In this document: positions 24,368-36,148 of the stretch, piece after piece | How the letters are laid out: every line of letters begins with the position of its first letter | Numbering within the stretch: position 1 is the first letter of the stretch | NCBI RefSeq assembly: GCF_050948175.1 | Contig: NC_135202.1 | Location: forward strand, 9,858,001-9,922,000 | DNA: 64,000 nt | Direction of reading: 5' to 3' | Source: Xylocopa sonorina | Lineage: Eukaryota > Arthropoda > Insecta > Hymenoptera > Apidae | Position numbers and translations under genes: made by a program | Notes under the pieces: generated by a model | Told to the model about the DNA's origin: nothing | Databases searched by the model: none | Seen by the model: the letters and a program-made list of their open reading frames with translations, nothing else

Positions 24368-27179
24368 TGCTTACGCCGACGTTTCGGCTCTATCTCTCGC
24401 CTTGCACAACGGGACGTTTTAACGTCGCCGAATTCGGCGCACCCACGGTCGAGGCTGGCGCTTCGACGCGCGTCTTTTAACCGAGCATCGAGCGGGCGAT
24501 GAAAAACGAATCGATTCTAAGCGATGATTGCTTAACGCTCGAAAGTCTCGATAGACTTTCGACTATTTTTCTCGAATCCTTTCGAAACACGAATTTCGAG
24601 GCAATATCTCAAAACGCTGTCGTCGCGATAATTATTACGCGGCCAATTGTCCGCTCGATGGAAGCGGTTGTAGCTCGTAGGTGATCCGATGATTTCCATC
24701 GGCAGGCTTATATTTTATTTACCGCTCCATTACATCGCGAACGTGGCACCCGGGAAATTGTTGAAAACAACCAAGGGGAGGGTTTGAAAAAAAAAAAACG
24801 GAGAGAGAGAAGAAAATTCACGCGCAAACACGAACAGCCAGGAGCCGCGTCAGTTCAGACAGCCCTTTAAATCGAATTCAACGATCGAATTGCTCTTTAC
24901 GCCCGCCCCCAGCCGGCTGATATTGTTAATTACTTGTTTGTCACGATGTCGGTCGCTAAACAGACGCGCTGGCAAATTGCGCGCGACATATACGTAATTC
25001 TAAACGTACACGTGTCGCCAGAGGGCGAAAAAATAGGAAGCGCGAGCTTTGTCGCGATCGACGTTGCAACGAGTGCTTCATTTTACGACGAATTTACTTT
25101 TAAATAAAGGGAACGGTGCTAAACGCGATGAAAATTTGCCGCACCCGATATCGAACCGCCCTCGATCCGATTAGAGACCCGAGCGTCGAGTAATACAAGT
25201 ACCAGGCAATATTTCTCGCAGCCACAGTGTACGTGAAACATCGCATTACGGACTTCAGACACCTGTCCGTCCCCGTGACCCCTTATTTTTCATGCTCGTC
25301 GACCAGCGACAGGCTGAGCCAATTACGGAGCCATCAAGCGTCTCGATATCCGCGAATCTCGCGGCTTCAACCCCCGCTCGAAGGACATTAAAGCCAGACG
25401 CGATGCATCACGCTATCCGCGATAGACGCAGCCGTCGCGCGACGATGATAACGACGGACTCGCGGAATTTTTCTGGCCAACCACTGTGCGTAAACTGGTG
25501 GACGTTAACGGATGCAAAAAATAGCAGAGAAACAGATACAGGCGATAAATTTGGTTCGCGAAACGGCGGAGGGTTTCGTTCTTGGCTCGAGCCAACAAGA
25601 AACGAGGATGCTCCGAGGCTTCTTCGTGGTATTGAGACGAATTCAAGTGAAAATAAGTGCGCACGCTTTTGCAGATTTTGCATACTATTTATCTAGGCGT
25701 TCGTTCGTTCAGATGATGGCTTTATCTATCCGTTTCGCTTGCAAATGCAATTTTGCAATCAACAAACGATAATATCGCAATGATACGTATAATCGAGGGT
25801 GGCGATTCTGGGCTCGCGAATAGTAACACGTGGCGCGGTTGTCTGATTAGAAATGGCTCTATCTAGTGTCATCGTTTCTCATTGCAAGACCGCATCGAGC
25901 GATTGTATTAGTGGCTCGAAATCGTTACACGAATTGCGTGTATTATTTATCAACGTATCTATTAACGACTGATTAAGGGACTGCGGAGCGTTATCAGGTA
26001 ATTACGATGCTTGCTCGATACAGGCTCTATTTAGTTGACATTGTTAATATTAGAGATGCAATTTGGCATCGAAACTCTAAAACAATTCAGTTTAACGCGA
26101 AAGAGTGGAGATGTCGTTCTCTATAGTTCACTGGGAGTTTTTTAAATGTATTTTTAACCTGACGGCACTTTGGTCAAGTCAACGTTACCCCCATCTGCGA
26201 TCGTTTTGGATAATCTTTCAAATATCGAGGATTGCCTACAATACCAGACAGTGACGGTCTCTCTTTTTTTTTCTACGTTGAAACATCCCTCGAACGGGCC
26301 GACTGAATTTTTAAAAGCACCCTTATCCGACCGGATTTCCAGTTGGTTGCAACATCATCCCCTGCTGCCCCTATCTTCGCCATCGATCGGCGAACGATTC
26401 AGCGTTTCGATATTTGTTACGCGCGTAGCTGGAATTCGATGAAAATTCCGGAACAGGCCGTCCATCCAATTTTCCTGTTCCCCACCCCTGCCGCACCTGT
26501 GCGTTTCGCTGCTCTCACCCCCCCCCCCTGTGTTCTTTAATTTCTACGCGCAACTATTTACTTCCTTTTTACCAGCTGGTTTTTCGGTTTTTCGTTGAAA
26601 CGATCAACGTTTCGAGTTTATCTTCGAGAAGCACGCACGGCTGAGTTCATTTCGACTAACCATCGCTGATATTTTCGACTTTTTCTCACCCCATACGAAA
26701 TTATTGCGAGAGAGACACGCTTGGAGTAATTCGTGGTATCCTTAGCTCGATTTACGACAAATATTGTGGTAAATTGAGGGTATGTGACTTGGAAGAATCC
26801 TGGCAAATTTAACCAGCAAGTATCCAAGCATCGTTCGACTGTCCACGGAGAATAATTCCGTTCGAAACAAAAGCCACTCGAACTAGGAGCACGGTGAACA
26901 GGGGACGCAGTAAAAATCCGAAAGGAAAGCTGATTTTAAGACAGCGTGCCGCGGTCGTTCGTTTCCCATCGGCGAAATTAAGAAAACGTCGGGCTGCTCG
27001 GAAGCCAAGAAGGAACGAGCCTCGAACGAGCGTCGAGACGAATCACGCCGTCTTCGGGGAATCCCCTGGTGGCGCCAACTCTCCAGATATTAACCCAGCG
27101 ACCGCTCTCAGGGAAGATGGAACACGGCCCGGGCAACGGAGCGTCGTACACCTTCATTAATTCCTTAAATATCAAACCC

Positions 27180-27440
27180 AATATTGGATCGTGATGAAAG
27201 CTTACCTACACCAAGGTGGATCTATAAATTCTAATCTCTATAATCTATACAATAATGGTGTAGGAGCAAATTTCACAATCGCTCTCGAAGTTATAGGAAA
27301 ATCGAAGGAGAAATGAATCTTTGTTGTTGTTAAGAAAGAAATATGTACTTTATTGATTAACAGACTTAGTTGATGGACGCTCCACTCTAACTCGCTCGAT
27401 ATTTCGCTAAATACTCTTTGATCTTTCTTCTATCGCTACT
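27180..27440. other. AT-richer segment before the 69-bp repeats
   Basis: This segment is poorer in CpG than its surroundings and contains tandem GTT triplets near 27,323. No terminal repeats or reading frame identify it. It could be an old mobile-element remnant leading into the repeat ORF, but I see no direct evidence for this. Confidence 0.3.
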
Positions 27441-27442
27441 CG

Positions 27443-28246
27443 TTGAACACTGACTCTTTCGCTTCTCAGATTCACCCTGTTCCCCACGCATTCTTCATGC
27501 ATCTACGTCCACACCACCCTTATCATTCTCAGACGATCCTTTCGCTTGGTTCCAAACACTCTTCTTTCGTACCTTGGCCTCTCGAACCGAATCGCACGCA
27601 GTCACTTAACTTATCTCTTTCCAAGCACCCTTTTTTCACACATCGACCTCACAAACCCAATCGCACGCACTCACTCTATTCATTTCGCTCTAAACATTCT
27701 GTCGCCCACGCGTATCCATTCGCACGCACTCAGAATCGCTCGCACTCCACAGTAGCGCGTCTCATTTGCAACAAAATTTTATTTGCAGAAAGAAGGGGCA
27801 AATATATCGAGATCGTACCAGTCTCCAGCCCTTCGAGCAGAATTTATGCGCGACCTCCCGACGAGATTACGCTCGTACCTCTCTCTATCTCTCTCAGTCT
27901 CTGTCTCTCCTCTCATCCTCGATACACTCGTATTCCTTTGGCCTCTTGGCGAACCCATTATGCGGGCCATGTACAGGCTTGTATGATTATTGTATTTCTG
28001 TTGGCCGCTCGTGCCCGGGACATCTCTCAGTTCTGTCCCTGTTTCCCAGGGACATCCACGCCGCCCCTCTGTTCGAGATGTCGCCGACCTACTGAACACG
28101 CTCAGGTTGCCTCTCGAAAATACACCAAAACTCTGAGTCTTTGGGTATCGAGAATGTTTGAGAACCAGGATTTTCTCTTTTTGTTTCTTTCTTTTAGAGT
28201 TCTCGTGGATTTTAAACAGAGAGATCGTTGGCTGAGGGTGAATTGA
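27443..28246 (+). CDS. Longest open frame (267 codons), probably not a gene
   Basis: The frame begins just left of the 69-bp repeats and stays open to 28,246. Because 69 is a multiple of three, the repeats cannot introduce a frameshift and contribute 23-residue peptides with a shared SKH start and PNRTxSL end. The remainder is serine-, leucine- and arginine-rich and crosses CT-rich simple sequence. The minus strand is also open from 27,779 to 28,420. I recognise no domain, signal peptide or transmembrane arrangement that convinces me. A fast-evolving or orphan gene cannot be excluded, but an accidental frame over a minisatellite is more likely. Confidence 0.12.
   Translation: MNTDSFASQIHPVPHAFFMHLRPHHPYHSQTILSLGSKHSSFVPWPLEPNRTQSLNLSLSKHPFFTHRPHKPNRTHSLYSFRSKHSVAHAYPFARTQNRSHSTVARLICNKILFAERRGKYIEIVPVSSPSSRIYARPPDEITLVPLSISLSLCLSSHPRYTRIPLASWRTHYAGHVQACMIIVFLLAARARDISQFCPCFPGTSTPPLCSRCRRPTEHAQVASRKYTKTLSLWVSRMFENQDFLFLFLSFRVLVDFKQRDRWLRVN
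27551..27748 (+). repeat. 69-bp degenerate tandem repeat (about three units)
   Basis: Units start at 27,551, 27,620 and 27,689, each opening with a codon string for SKH. The first two reach CCGAATCGCACGCA or CCAATCGCACGCAC near their ends, and the third is shorter by about 10 bp. The DNA is considerably diverged, but the 23-codon peptide periodicity is clear. A more eroded unit may precede 27,551. The array sits in the longest open frame of the window. Confidence 0.7.
28034..28054. other. Small perfect hairpin
   Basis: TGTCCCTG and CAGGGACA form an 8-bp stem around the 5-nt loop TTTCC. The word GGGACATC also occurs 25-30 bp upstream as a direct repeat of the right arm. It may be a remnant of a repeat or a dyad protein-binding site. 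No further support. Confidence 0.3.
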
Positions 28247-28754
28247 AATTGAACGACTGCAGAAAGCAGAGAATTCGATCGTTCTGATAGCGACAAGATG
28301 TTTCTTCTCTTGCGTCTTCGTGATTTCACTCTTGTGGATGTCGTTGCGACTCGCTGGCTGCGGTGTATTTTTAAGAACGACCGCCTTATCGCCGTCGCGA
28401 TGCGTCATAAGCGTTATCAAGGCGCCTCCGTGGATGAACGCTCGTTGTCGCGACGACGTGGTGATTGTGGAGGATTAAGCCAGGGGTGTCATCTGCGACT
28501 GTAGCATCGCGTCGAACCTGGAACTAAGAAACGCGAGATAGTGAATTGAACGCGAACTGAGAATTCATCGTTTCGCGAATTTCCAAACGAAATTGTTCGA
28601 ATCGAAAAGTTCCCGGATCGAGTTCATTGGAATTCAGATGGTCGCAAGGTGAATGGCAACAAGTTGGAAGCTATCGAAGCAACGAACTGAAGACTTCCGT
28701 TACTCGATTCGATTGAATGTAATGCTTCCGTATCTAATTGCATCCCGGATCGAC

Positions 28755-29148
28755 AAACTTTCGATTTCGAATCCTCTGCACCCCGCTATTCCTCAACGAA
28801 ACCTGATTAAACGTGACGTTGAAATTTTAACAATTACAACTACCAAATCTACATAACTGCACCAGCACCATTCATTTACAATAAACCACCCCTTTCTTCA
28901 TACACCAAGCAATCAAAAAAATTGATGACTCTTCGTACTAGAACCCAACAAATTATCCCATAAACTTTCGATTTCGAATCCTCTGCTCCTCGCTATTCCT
29001 CAACGGAACCTGATTAAACGTGACGTTGAAATTTCAACAATTACAACTACCAAATCTACATGATTACACCAGCACCATTCATTTACAATAAACCACCCTT
29101 TTTTTTTATACAACAAGCAATCGAAAACATAGATGACAAATTATCCAA
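28755..29148. repeat. 207-bp tandem duplication, two copies
   Basis: Copy 1 runs 28,755-28,961 and copy 2 from 28,962 to about 29,148 with an offset of 207 bp. Both carry ACTTTCGATTTCGAATCCTC, the word GTGACGTTGAAATTT, and the tract ACCATTCATTTACAATAAAC. Copy 2 lacks about 20 bp near its end (after GATGAC). By eye the aligned part is above 90 percent identical, so this is older than the 262-bp duplication but still recent. There is no open frame of note. Confidence 0.9.
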
Positions 29149-29274
29149 CGAATACGATCAACCCTGACCCCTCGAAATCAATCGAAACCAACCGAAGAAC
29201 TACCCCAAATGATGACCAGTCTCCGTCCACAAGAACCAGTCCACGTAGCATCGTCATTGTCCCAAGAATGGAAA

Positions 29275-31440
29275 GCAACCACCCTCTCTGGCGACCGCAA
29301 GCCGCGACAATGACGCGCTCCACCCTCGTACGTCGTCGAGGGTCGATGGCGAGGGGTGGCGGGTTCGCGTGTACGCGCGTGCACGCTAATGGCACTAGGC
29401 ACGGCTCGAGGATGACATTAAGCAGCAAGTGCAGCGGAGTGTGCGTTGTCATTTTAGTTGAATGTCGTCGCGCGAGGGTGGCACTGGCGAACAGGCCTCC
29501 GCTCTCTTCGTGACGGAGGTGCTCGCGTTCGCCAGCACCGGTTACGAACCCCCTCGGCCCATCTCTCGCCGCGTCGAACGGTTACTCCAACCGTTGGTCC
29601 AGGCCACGTTTGTTTCCCGATACAAACACCGTGGCACGCTCGTCCATTAAGCGTAATAACGTTTCGATGAATACGCGCCGCGGTCTCCGTGTTATTAGTT
29701 ATGCATTTGCATAAACGACCCGGCAGTTATTACGCGCCCGCGCGATTATTACGCGCGCGAAACAGCTGTTGACCAGGCGTTCGCCAACGTGTTGGGTCAG
29801 GAGACTGCGGTGCAGATGGATTCCTCTGATTCTTCGATTTTTCTTGTCGATGGTAATTGCGAGATTCGTGGTGTTTTAAAGTAGCGACTGTTACACAGTA
29901 CCACCTGTTCTATTTTCTTCGTCGTTTGGCTCCGCGTACAGCGCAACAATTTATCCTTATCAACCAGCGCAAGAAACGTGTATTTAAATGAGCACGGCGA
30001 TAAACAGTCCTTAACGAAGCACGGGACCGCTCGAATAAACATTTCTGCCAAGCAACGGTGCACGCCAGGCGACGAGAAAAGAGAATTACAGAGCAGGGAT
30101 AAAAAGAAAGGACGTCATCGCGTGTGGTATTAAATCGCCAGCAAATCCTACGCGCAGAATTCGAACGGAGATGGACGAAGGCGGTATAAACGTGGGTGGA
30201 AACGAAAACGAATCGCGAGAAATCAATCGACCACTAACTCCGTCGAGATAGCCGCGATGTTTCCTGTGTCGCTGTTTATTAAACATTCCGATTGCCGTGC
30301 ATCAGCGTTTATTCGCAAATACTCCACGTGGAAATCGAATCGCTGGTATCGGCTCGCTGGTCGAGCGACGAAAAACCGTAGGGTTGAACGCATTCTTGCT
30401 CGACTTCGACCACCCCCGTACCTCGAACCGGAGAACGGCTAGCGTCGAAACGTGCCTTCGAGCCGCGAGTGGATCGTCGATTTCTTGCGTCGAGCTATCG
30501 AAAGTTTCGTTAATTGCACCGCAACTCGCGCTGCTGTAACCGTCGAGGCAGCCAGGATAAACTGCGGGTTCCAATTCAGTTTTTCCTGTCCCGCGAAACT
30601 AAACATCGCGTCTCTCGTGGAAACGATTAAACGCTGCGAGTCGAACGATTCTATGAACGACGTGTTTTAAGATCCGCGAGAAGCCGGATCATTAGCAGAG
30701 TTTCTAAAGAAGCGTGGATCTCTACAGAATTCCTGCTGGCAGTCCTGTAATTGCTTACCACGTTTTTCACGCGCGCCACTGACGCTCGACGCAGACGGAT
30801 TGTTTATTTATTTCACTTTTCAATTTTCCATCGATATCGAGGCGGCAACCAGCCCTTTCTTCGCGACACGCGGGTACACAGAAAGCGTCTCGAGCGGGAA
30901 ACACGAGGCCATAGACAGGGGTTGGAGATAATATCGCTCGAGCGGGCGTGGGCGCGAAAATTCCTGCGCCGCGATAATTATCGCGGATTCCACCCTCTCT
31001 AAAAAGAGGGCTCGGTTTCTTTGAAACCACCCCGACCGCGAGCGTGTTAATTTCCACTGAATTCTATACCGAATTCCGTCTGCTTTATTATAATCCACGC
31101 GCGTTCGGTGGATAAATAACGTGGGACACGTCTGTCTGCTCGTAGTAACGAGTCTCGATACTCGTTCGACGACGTCTATTTTAAAATCCCTCGAGCGAAC
31201 GCGAGCCAGCCGCTGCTCGAGGTTGAAATAAAGAAAAACCGCTTGGGTCGTGGCTAGACTTTTTTCCGCCATCGCGGAAGATTCCACGGCGAATACTTTT
31301 CTCCGTTAAAGAGTCTCGTCGACGGTTCCTCGAATTCCAGGAAACCGTCGATTATTCGTCCCGTGCCGGAGGAAATCTCGGATTATAATGCGCCGTCCGC
31401 GTTTCGAGGGTGCATCCAGCTACCGCGCCACCCTCCGTCT
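29275..31440. other. Non-coding stretch with a GAGGGTGG cluster
   Basis: Five copies of GAGGGTGG or CCACCCTC fall in this interval (29,279, 29,320, 29,474, 30,990 and 31,428), the densest group in the window. The homeodomain-type cluster at 29.65-29.77 kb lies among them. No recognisable gene is present, and frames at 29,133-29,513 are open on both strands. Confidence 0.5.
29650..29770. promoter_or_regulatory. Candidate enhancer: homeodomain/POU-type site cluster
   Basis: Within 120 bp there are TAATAAC (29,655), TTATTAG (about 29,692), a near-palindromic TTATGCATTTGCATAA (29,699-29,714) resembling a POU dimer site, TTATTACGCGC twice (29,727 and 29,746, 19 bp apart) and an E-box CAGCTG (29,763). 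TTATTAC-type words are bound by Caudal and Abdominal-B class proteins in insects. Such density inside gene-free DNA is what a developmental enhancer would look like, but no functional or conservation evidence is available here. Confidence 0.35.
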
Positions 31441-31746
31441 GGTATCGTTTATTCCCTCCATCGATGGCAATCCACAGCGTCCCCTCTGCGCTCTTTCTTT
31501 CCGTTTCCGTCTGCGTAACGTTCTCACGGGCTTCGTAGTTTCGTCGAAACGTCGCTGTTCGCGATGCGAGCTTCAGAGAATTATTTGGCAGCCATTTTGA
31601 ATCGTGGCTATTGGAATAATTCCTCGACGCTCGTGGCTCATCGCGAAAAGTCTGTTTTTTAGTGTTACGAAGGACCATCGATCGCAACGAGGCTCAGAAT
31701 TTTGTATCATCCCTTGCGATTCTTATAGTTCGAATTAATTCGTGAA

Positions 31747-32007
31747 TTATGTATCTACGATGGCTTTAGACTCGTCGAGGCGTTCACTGAGATCAGCTTG
31801 AACCTCTTTGATACGCTGCCAATGAATTGAGCAGCAGGTACAGTCTGTTTTTTGGAGCTGCCTCTTACGAACCAGAATGCTGGGGTAACGATAACGGTTG
31901 CAACCCCAATAGCCAGCGACTGCGCGAGTTAATACGCTTGTCCATGACAGAGAGGGCCACCCTGGATTTGAATCTCTCTGGAGGCAGCTTTGTCTCCGCT
32001 GCAGCTA
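31747..32007 (-). other. Odd segment: multi-frame-open, with Pol III-like boxes
   Basis: This segment looks unlike its CpG-rich surroundings. On the minus strand one frame is open for 85 codons from 32,004 to a TAA at 31,747-31,749 and ends in a helical-looking tail (KEVQADLSERLDESKAIVDT). A second frame (31,928-31,758) holds a hydrophobic run LAIGVATVIVTPAFWFV. The plus strand is also open (31,827-32,051). Separately, the minus strand carries GATTCAAATCC (31,974-31,964), a good tRNA B-box, with TAGCTGCAGCGG (32,007-31,996) as a weak A-box. It may be a tRNA-derived SINE fragment, a decayed coding exon, or neither. No family is recognised. Confidence 0.2.
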
Positions 32008-35000
32008 CCCTATCAACCACCTGCGAGGTCCCTGAAACTGCCAGCCGTTGATTCTTTCCGGCTAAGCGAATTATTTCTCGACAGAGAGCCTTAATTAAGC
32101 GACGCAGCGGCAGTTTCGCGCTAAACGAGATACTACGTTCGCATTATTTCTCGTCAAATAATCGGGGGACCTGAACCGCCACGGTGCTTAATAAAACGGA
32201 AATGGAATTTTTGAGGAGCCAGCGATAAACATTCGCCCGTACGAAACGATACGAGAGAGGAATCTATCAACGAGCGGAATCGCGAAACGGATTGAACGAG
32301 TGCCGCGCGCGAATAAGCTGTATCGAGACTCGTGACGGGGATGATTTGCGTAAAAGCGACGCGTCCGTCTCCATTGTTTTATCGCCTCGACGCTGGGAAT
32401 AATAGAGGCGATACGAGCACGAGGGGGGGCACGAAAATGAACCGCCGCGCGTCGACCGCTTCGTGTCCCGCGGGATATTTCATTCGCGTGACGTCAGTGG
32501 ACCGCAGGTAGCCGAATAGCTCGCATTCGTCGCAGACACAGTCGAAGTAAACCGACCCCTCCCCTGTGCACGGGACGCGAAACATTTAGTCGACCGTGGC
32601 GCGTTCTAAGTGACGGACGAGTGTTATTGTGCTTCCATCCTGGCCACCGATACCGCCTGCGATTCGAGGCATTCCGATTAAACGACGTTAAACAACGCCG
32701 CCAACGCGGCGTGCGCGCACCGCGCAAGCGTTCGTTATATTCCGTTGCACCCTCTGTGCACGCGTGCGTCTGTATTCGTGTCTGTGTGTACGAGTATCAA
32801 AGTGACGCGGACAATCAGCAGCCAGGTATGGATATTAAAGCGGATATTAAATGAGAAGCGAAGATTGCCAGTTAAATGGATTAATTATTGCCAATTTCTC
32901 GGTATTAATACCGTACTGATTGGGATTCCGCGCGAGCTGTGTCCTCGTATAGGACGCTCAAGCGTGGATATTAAAATCGAGCGTCGAGGGATTTGCGTAG
33001 GCGCGACATTCGGGAGTCGAAGCTCGAATTTAGCACCCAATCGCGAAGTGGAGTTGGTTATGGGGTTGAAATAGGAGAAGAGGGATAGAAACGATGGAAA
33101 AAATCGTGGCGTTCTTGTCGCTCGAAACGTGTTCGTTCGCGAGCTCGAACGCGCGAGACGAGAAGGAACGAGGGAACGAAACGAACGAAAAAAGCAGTCG
33201 CGAGTCAGCTTGGCGGGCGTCTGTGAAAACTCGAAGGGCTAGGGTAAACGCTCGACGCCGGATGTTATTCAATTTCGCATTCATTACGCGGAAAACAAGG
33301 AGGGAGTCTCGCGATCGCTTCAGGCGGTTGCTGGTTCGTTAAAGCGTCCCGCCGCCTTGGCATCGCGGCTGTATGCGTTCGTGCAGCGAAATCACGGGCA
33401 CGTATACGTGTACAGGGTGCTTCGTAAGAGTACACGAAAAGTTGCGCGTAGCTGGTGCTGCTCGTAACGACGGATAAAAAGATGATTGCGAACATGTGTT
33501 CGAGAACGAAGCATTTCGATGATATTGAATTTTCAATTGGTTCGAACGGGGGTGAAATAAATTGTATCGTAGCTGCAACGTAGCCGAGGCTCTTCTAATC
33601 AGCCTCTGGATCTTGGAAAATAAATGCAAACTCTTAGAAAGATTTAATAGACCTTGAAATAGAATGTATACAAGATATATTTCATATACTCAGTCGATAT
33701 TAATTCCAATACCGTCCTGGCGCGTGCTTAAAATGCAATGGCTGGGCAAACAACGCGCCATCCACCCCTTCGAACGGTGAACAGACCGTGTGTGCATAGG
33801 CGACGATCAATCTTCTTAAGAACACGCGTGGAACACGTGACACGATACTCGATGCAGTGATACGCGTCGAGCATAGTGCTACGTGAATACGACGAGCCTG
33901 ACGGTAATGATAACATCGACGGAGGGGGTGGAACGATGTTTCGAGGCGTGAAACGCGAGACGGTTCTTAAAACGTTGGAAATTGTTAGCTGATAAATTCG
34001 AAGGCTACCCTAAAGAGAGGAGAGGGTTGGAAAAATGGAGAGCACACACGGGTCTCGAGCGATCCCAACAACAGGAAGCGATCGATCGCGCGAGGGGGTT
34101 GCAGTTTCCGGAGGCGTTTGGCCGGAGTTTCGGCTGACGACGCGCGACCCTCGCCCCGGCCAGCTAAGGATAAAGTAATTAGCGCTTAATTGCAACCTCT
34201 TCGACCTTATTTCGTCGGCCAAGAATTACGGGACACACGTCGAATATTTCGCGACGCGTTAAGCCGACGGGCTCGAGGAAAATTTTATCCCGTGGCAGCC
34301 GCTGCTTCCTCGAGCCGCGCGATAAAAAGAGCCAGAAGACGTTTATTGGGTTAGTTTAACGAGAATCAACGCGTTCCGCTCGGGCGAAGGGCGAGAACGG
34401 CTGGGAAAAAGCGAAAAGTAATTAGGATTTCGGTGAATTCTTCTCGCCGGCTACTTAACAGCGTGGCTGAGTTAGGGCGCTCGTTTCGAGGGAGACGCCT
34501 ACGTTAACTCGAAATAAGATGGTCCATAATATTTGTCAAGCATTATTTTACAGCTATTCAACGATACTTAACGTTTATCTGTTATGCTATGCTCGTAAAT
34601 ATTTTTCAACCGTCCGCGTTCCACTCAGCGTCCGTTCAACTCACCCCCATCGACTCGCTCTGTTTCAAGTCGAACGTACATCGAGAAAATAGCGAAATTG
34701 CCGTCATAAATGGGCGCAGAGGCAATCAGCCGATACACACGGATTCCCTGTAACGCGATATGCAATCTCGAATACTAGATATTGTTATCTATCGATTCGA
34801 TGATCGCGTTCCGTTGTCCGTTCCGGTGCGCGCGCGCCCGCCATCCCCCTCGCCCCAAAACGATATCGAGTCGTTTATATATTTTTCGAACTGCCGTCCG
34901 CGCTTTTTATCCCAGGCGATAGCTGTTAATATTTCGATCGAAAAGAGTTTAAGCACACCGTCCGGCTTTTAATGGGCGGCGCGCACCGTCGCGTATAACA

Positions 35001-36136
35001 GTCGAGGTAATATCGACGATGGAATAAATTTAATTCCCCTGTTCCGTTCGGGACTGGATCGATCGCGCGATTTCATCCCGGTTGATTATCGACGAGGATG
35101 TTCAGTCTTCGCGTTCTCAATTCATTCGCGATCGTTTCTCCTCTATTTCTTCGTTTTTTCTCTTTTTGGGGTGGTTCCTCCACTCTTTCTCGCGTTCGTT
35201 AATTTTTTAACCGGCCAGCTCGCGTAAATTTCGATCCTGCTGGAAGGGAGACACGTTTCGGATGTTGCGCAACGTTCGACGAGATTGGAAACGTTATTTG
35301 CCGCGCTCTTTGCGTCGCTGCAGAATTAACTGTCGGAGGAACAACAACCCCTCTGTTTGCGAGCCTCCTGCAATATGCATAACGCGTAAGGGAAATGGCC
35401 GTGTAGGTTATACAGATTTGCTTGATTAAATATCTGTCCGGTTAACAAGCCGGCGACGCGGCTGTAAATCACGCGATCGATCCCGGATTCATTCGATTAA
35501 TTACCCGGTCGGTTTACTTATTTAAAATGCCCGGACGGTTAATCGGACAACGTGATTACCGCCGCTGGGGAAAAAATCGCGTTAGCCACGATCGATTCGA
35601 TCTCGCGTTTCAATTCGACTAATTTCTCGAATAAATCTCGAATTGATTTCAATGGTTCTTGCTACTTTAATACATACTTTCAGACAGAAACGCTAAGAAT
35701 AATTACATCGCGTGTGCGCGAAATCTCAGTGAAACGAGATAGACAAATTCTGACGCGACACCCTCTCGAGTCCATCGCTACTTGCAGGACCCCCATCAGA
35801 GACGGCTGCGAATAGCAAAATATTCCTTCCCCTGGACAAATAATCACGCTGGCGGCAATAGAAAAGCACGTCTATTTTTCTTGGACCTCCTAAAGCGACC
35901 GTCTTCTCCCCAGCCCCGTTCCAACACCCCTCGCGCTACGTGCACGCGTCCCAGGCGACGTGTAAACGCTCTGCGACGAGCAGGAGGAAGCTCGCGGTGG
36001 AACACCCCGCGGGACACGGGATAAGTCGACGCGGACATCGAGGGAGGGAAGAATTCTACCGACCCTGGTGCCTCGCCAACGAAAAGCGTTCCCGTAGCAC
36101 GAAAGACTCGTCTTCGCGAGAACACTGTACACACTG

Positions 36137-36148
36137 GTACACGTGTAC
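36137..36148. promoter_or_regulatory. Palindromic E-box
   Basis: GTACACGTGTAC is a perfect 12-bp palindrome centred on the CACGTG E-box bound by bHLH factors such as CLOCK/CYCLE and MYC/MAX. It is embedded in a short run rich in GTACAC words (36,127-36,150). This is a sequence match only. Confidence 0.3.

Larger units (their letters stand above)
20800..27180. other. Non-coding stretch, no gene seen
   Basis: No recognisable gene. An 18-T run (21,769-21,786) ends in TTAACAG and resembles a splice acceptor or an inverted poly(A). A 13-T run lies at 24,143-24,155 and a 12-A run at 24,787-24,798. A hairpin with inverted SOX/TCF-like sites is at 24,344-24,367, and a smaller one (CCGTGT/ACACGG) lies near 24,265. 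TTATTACGCG occurs at 24,632. The octamer GAGGGTGG reappears at 25,795. Confidence 0.7.

Noticed and set aside
33851..33892. CAGTGATACGCGTC as another copy of the dispersed repeat
   Set aside because: The similarity to the core is too low and the partner word is absent.
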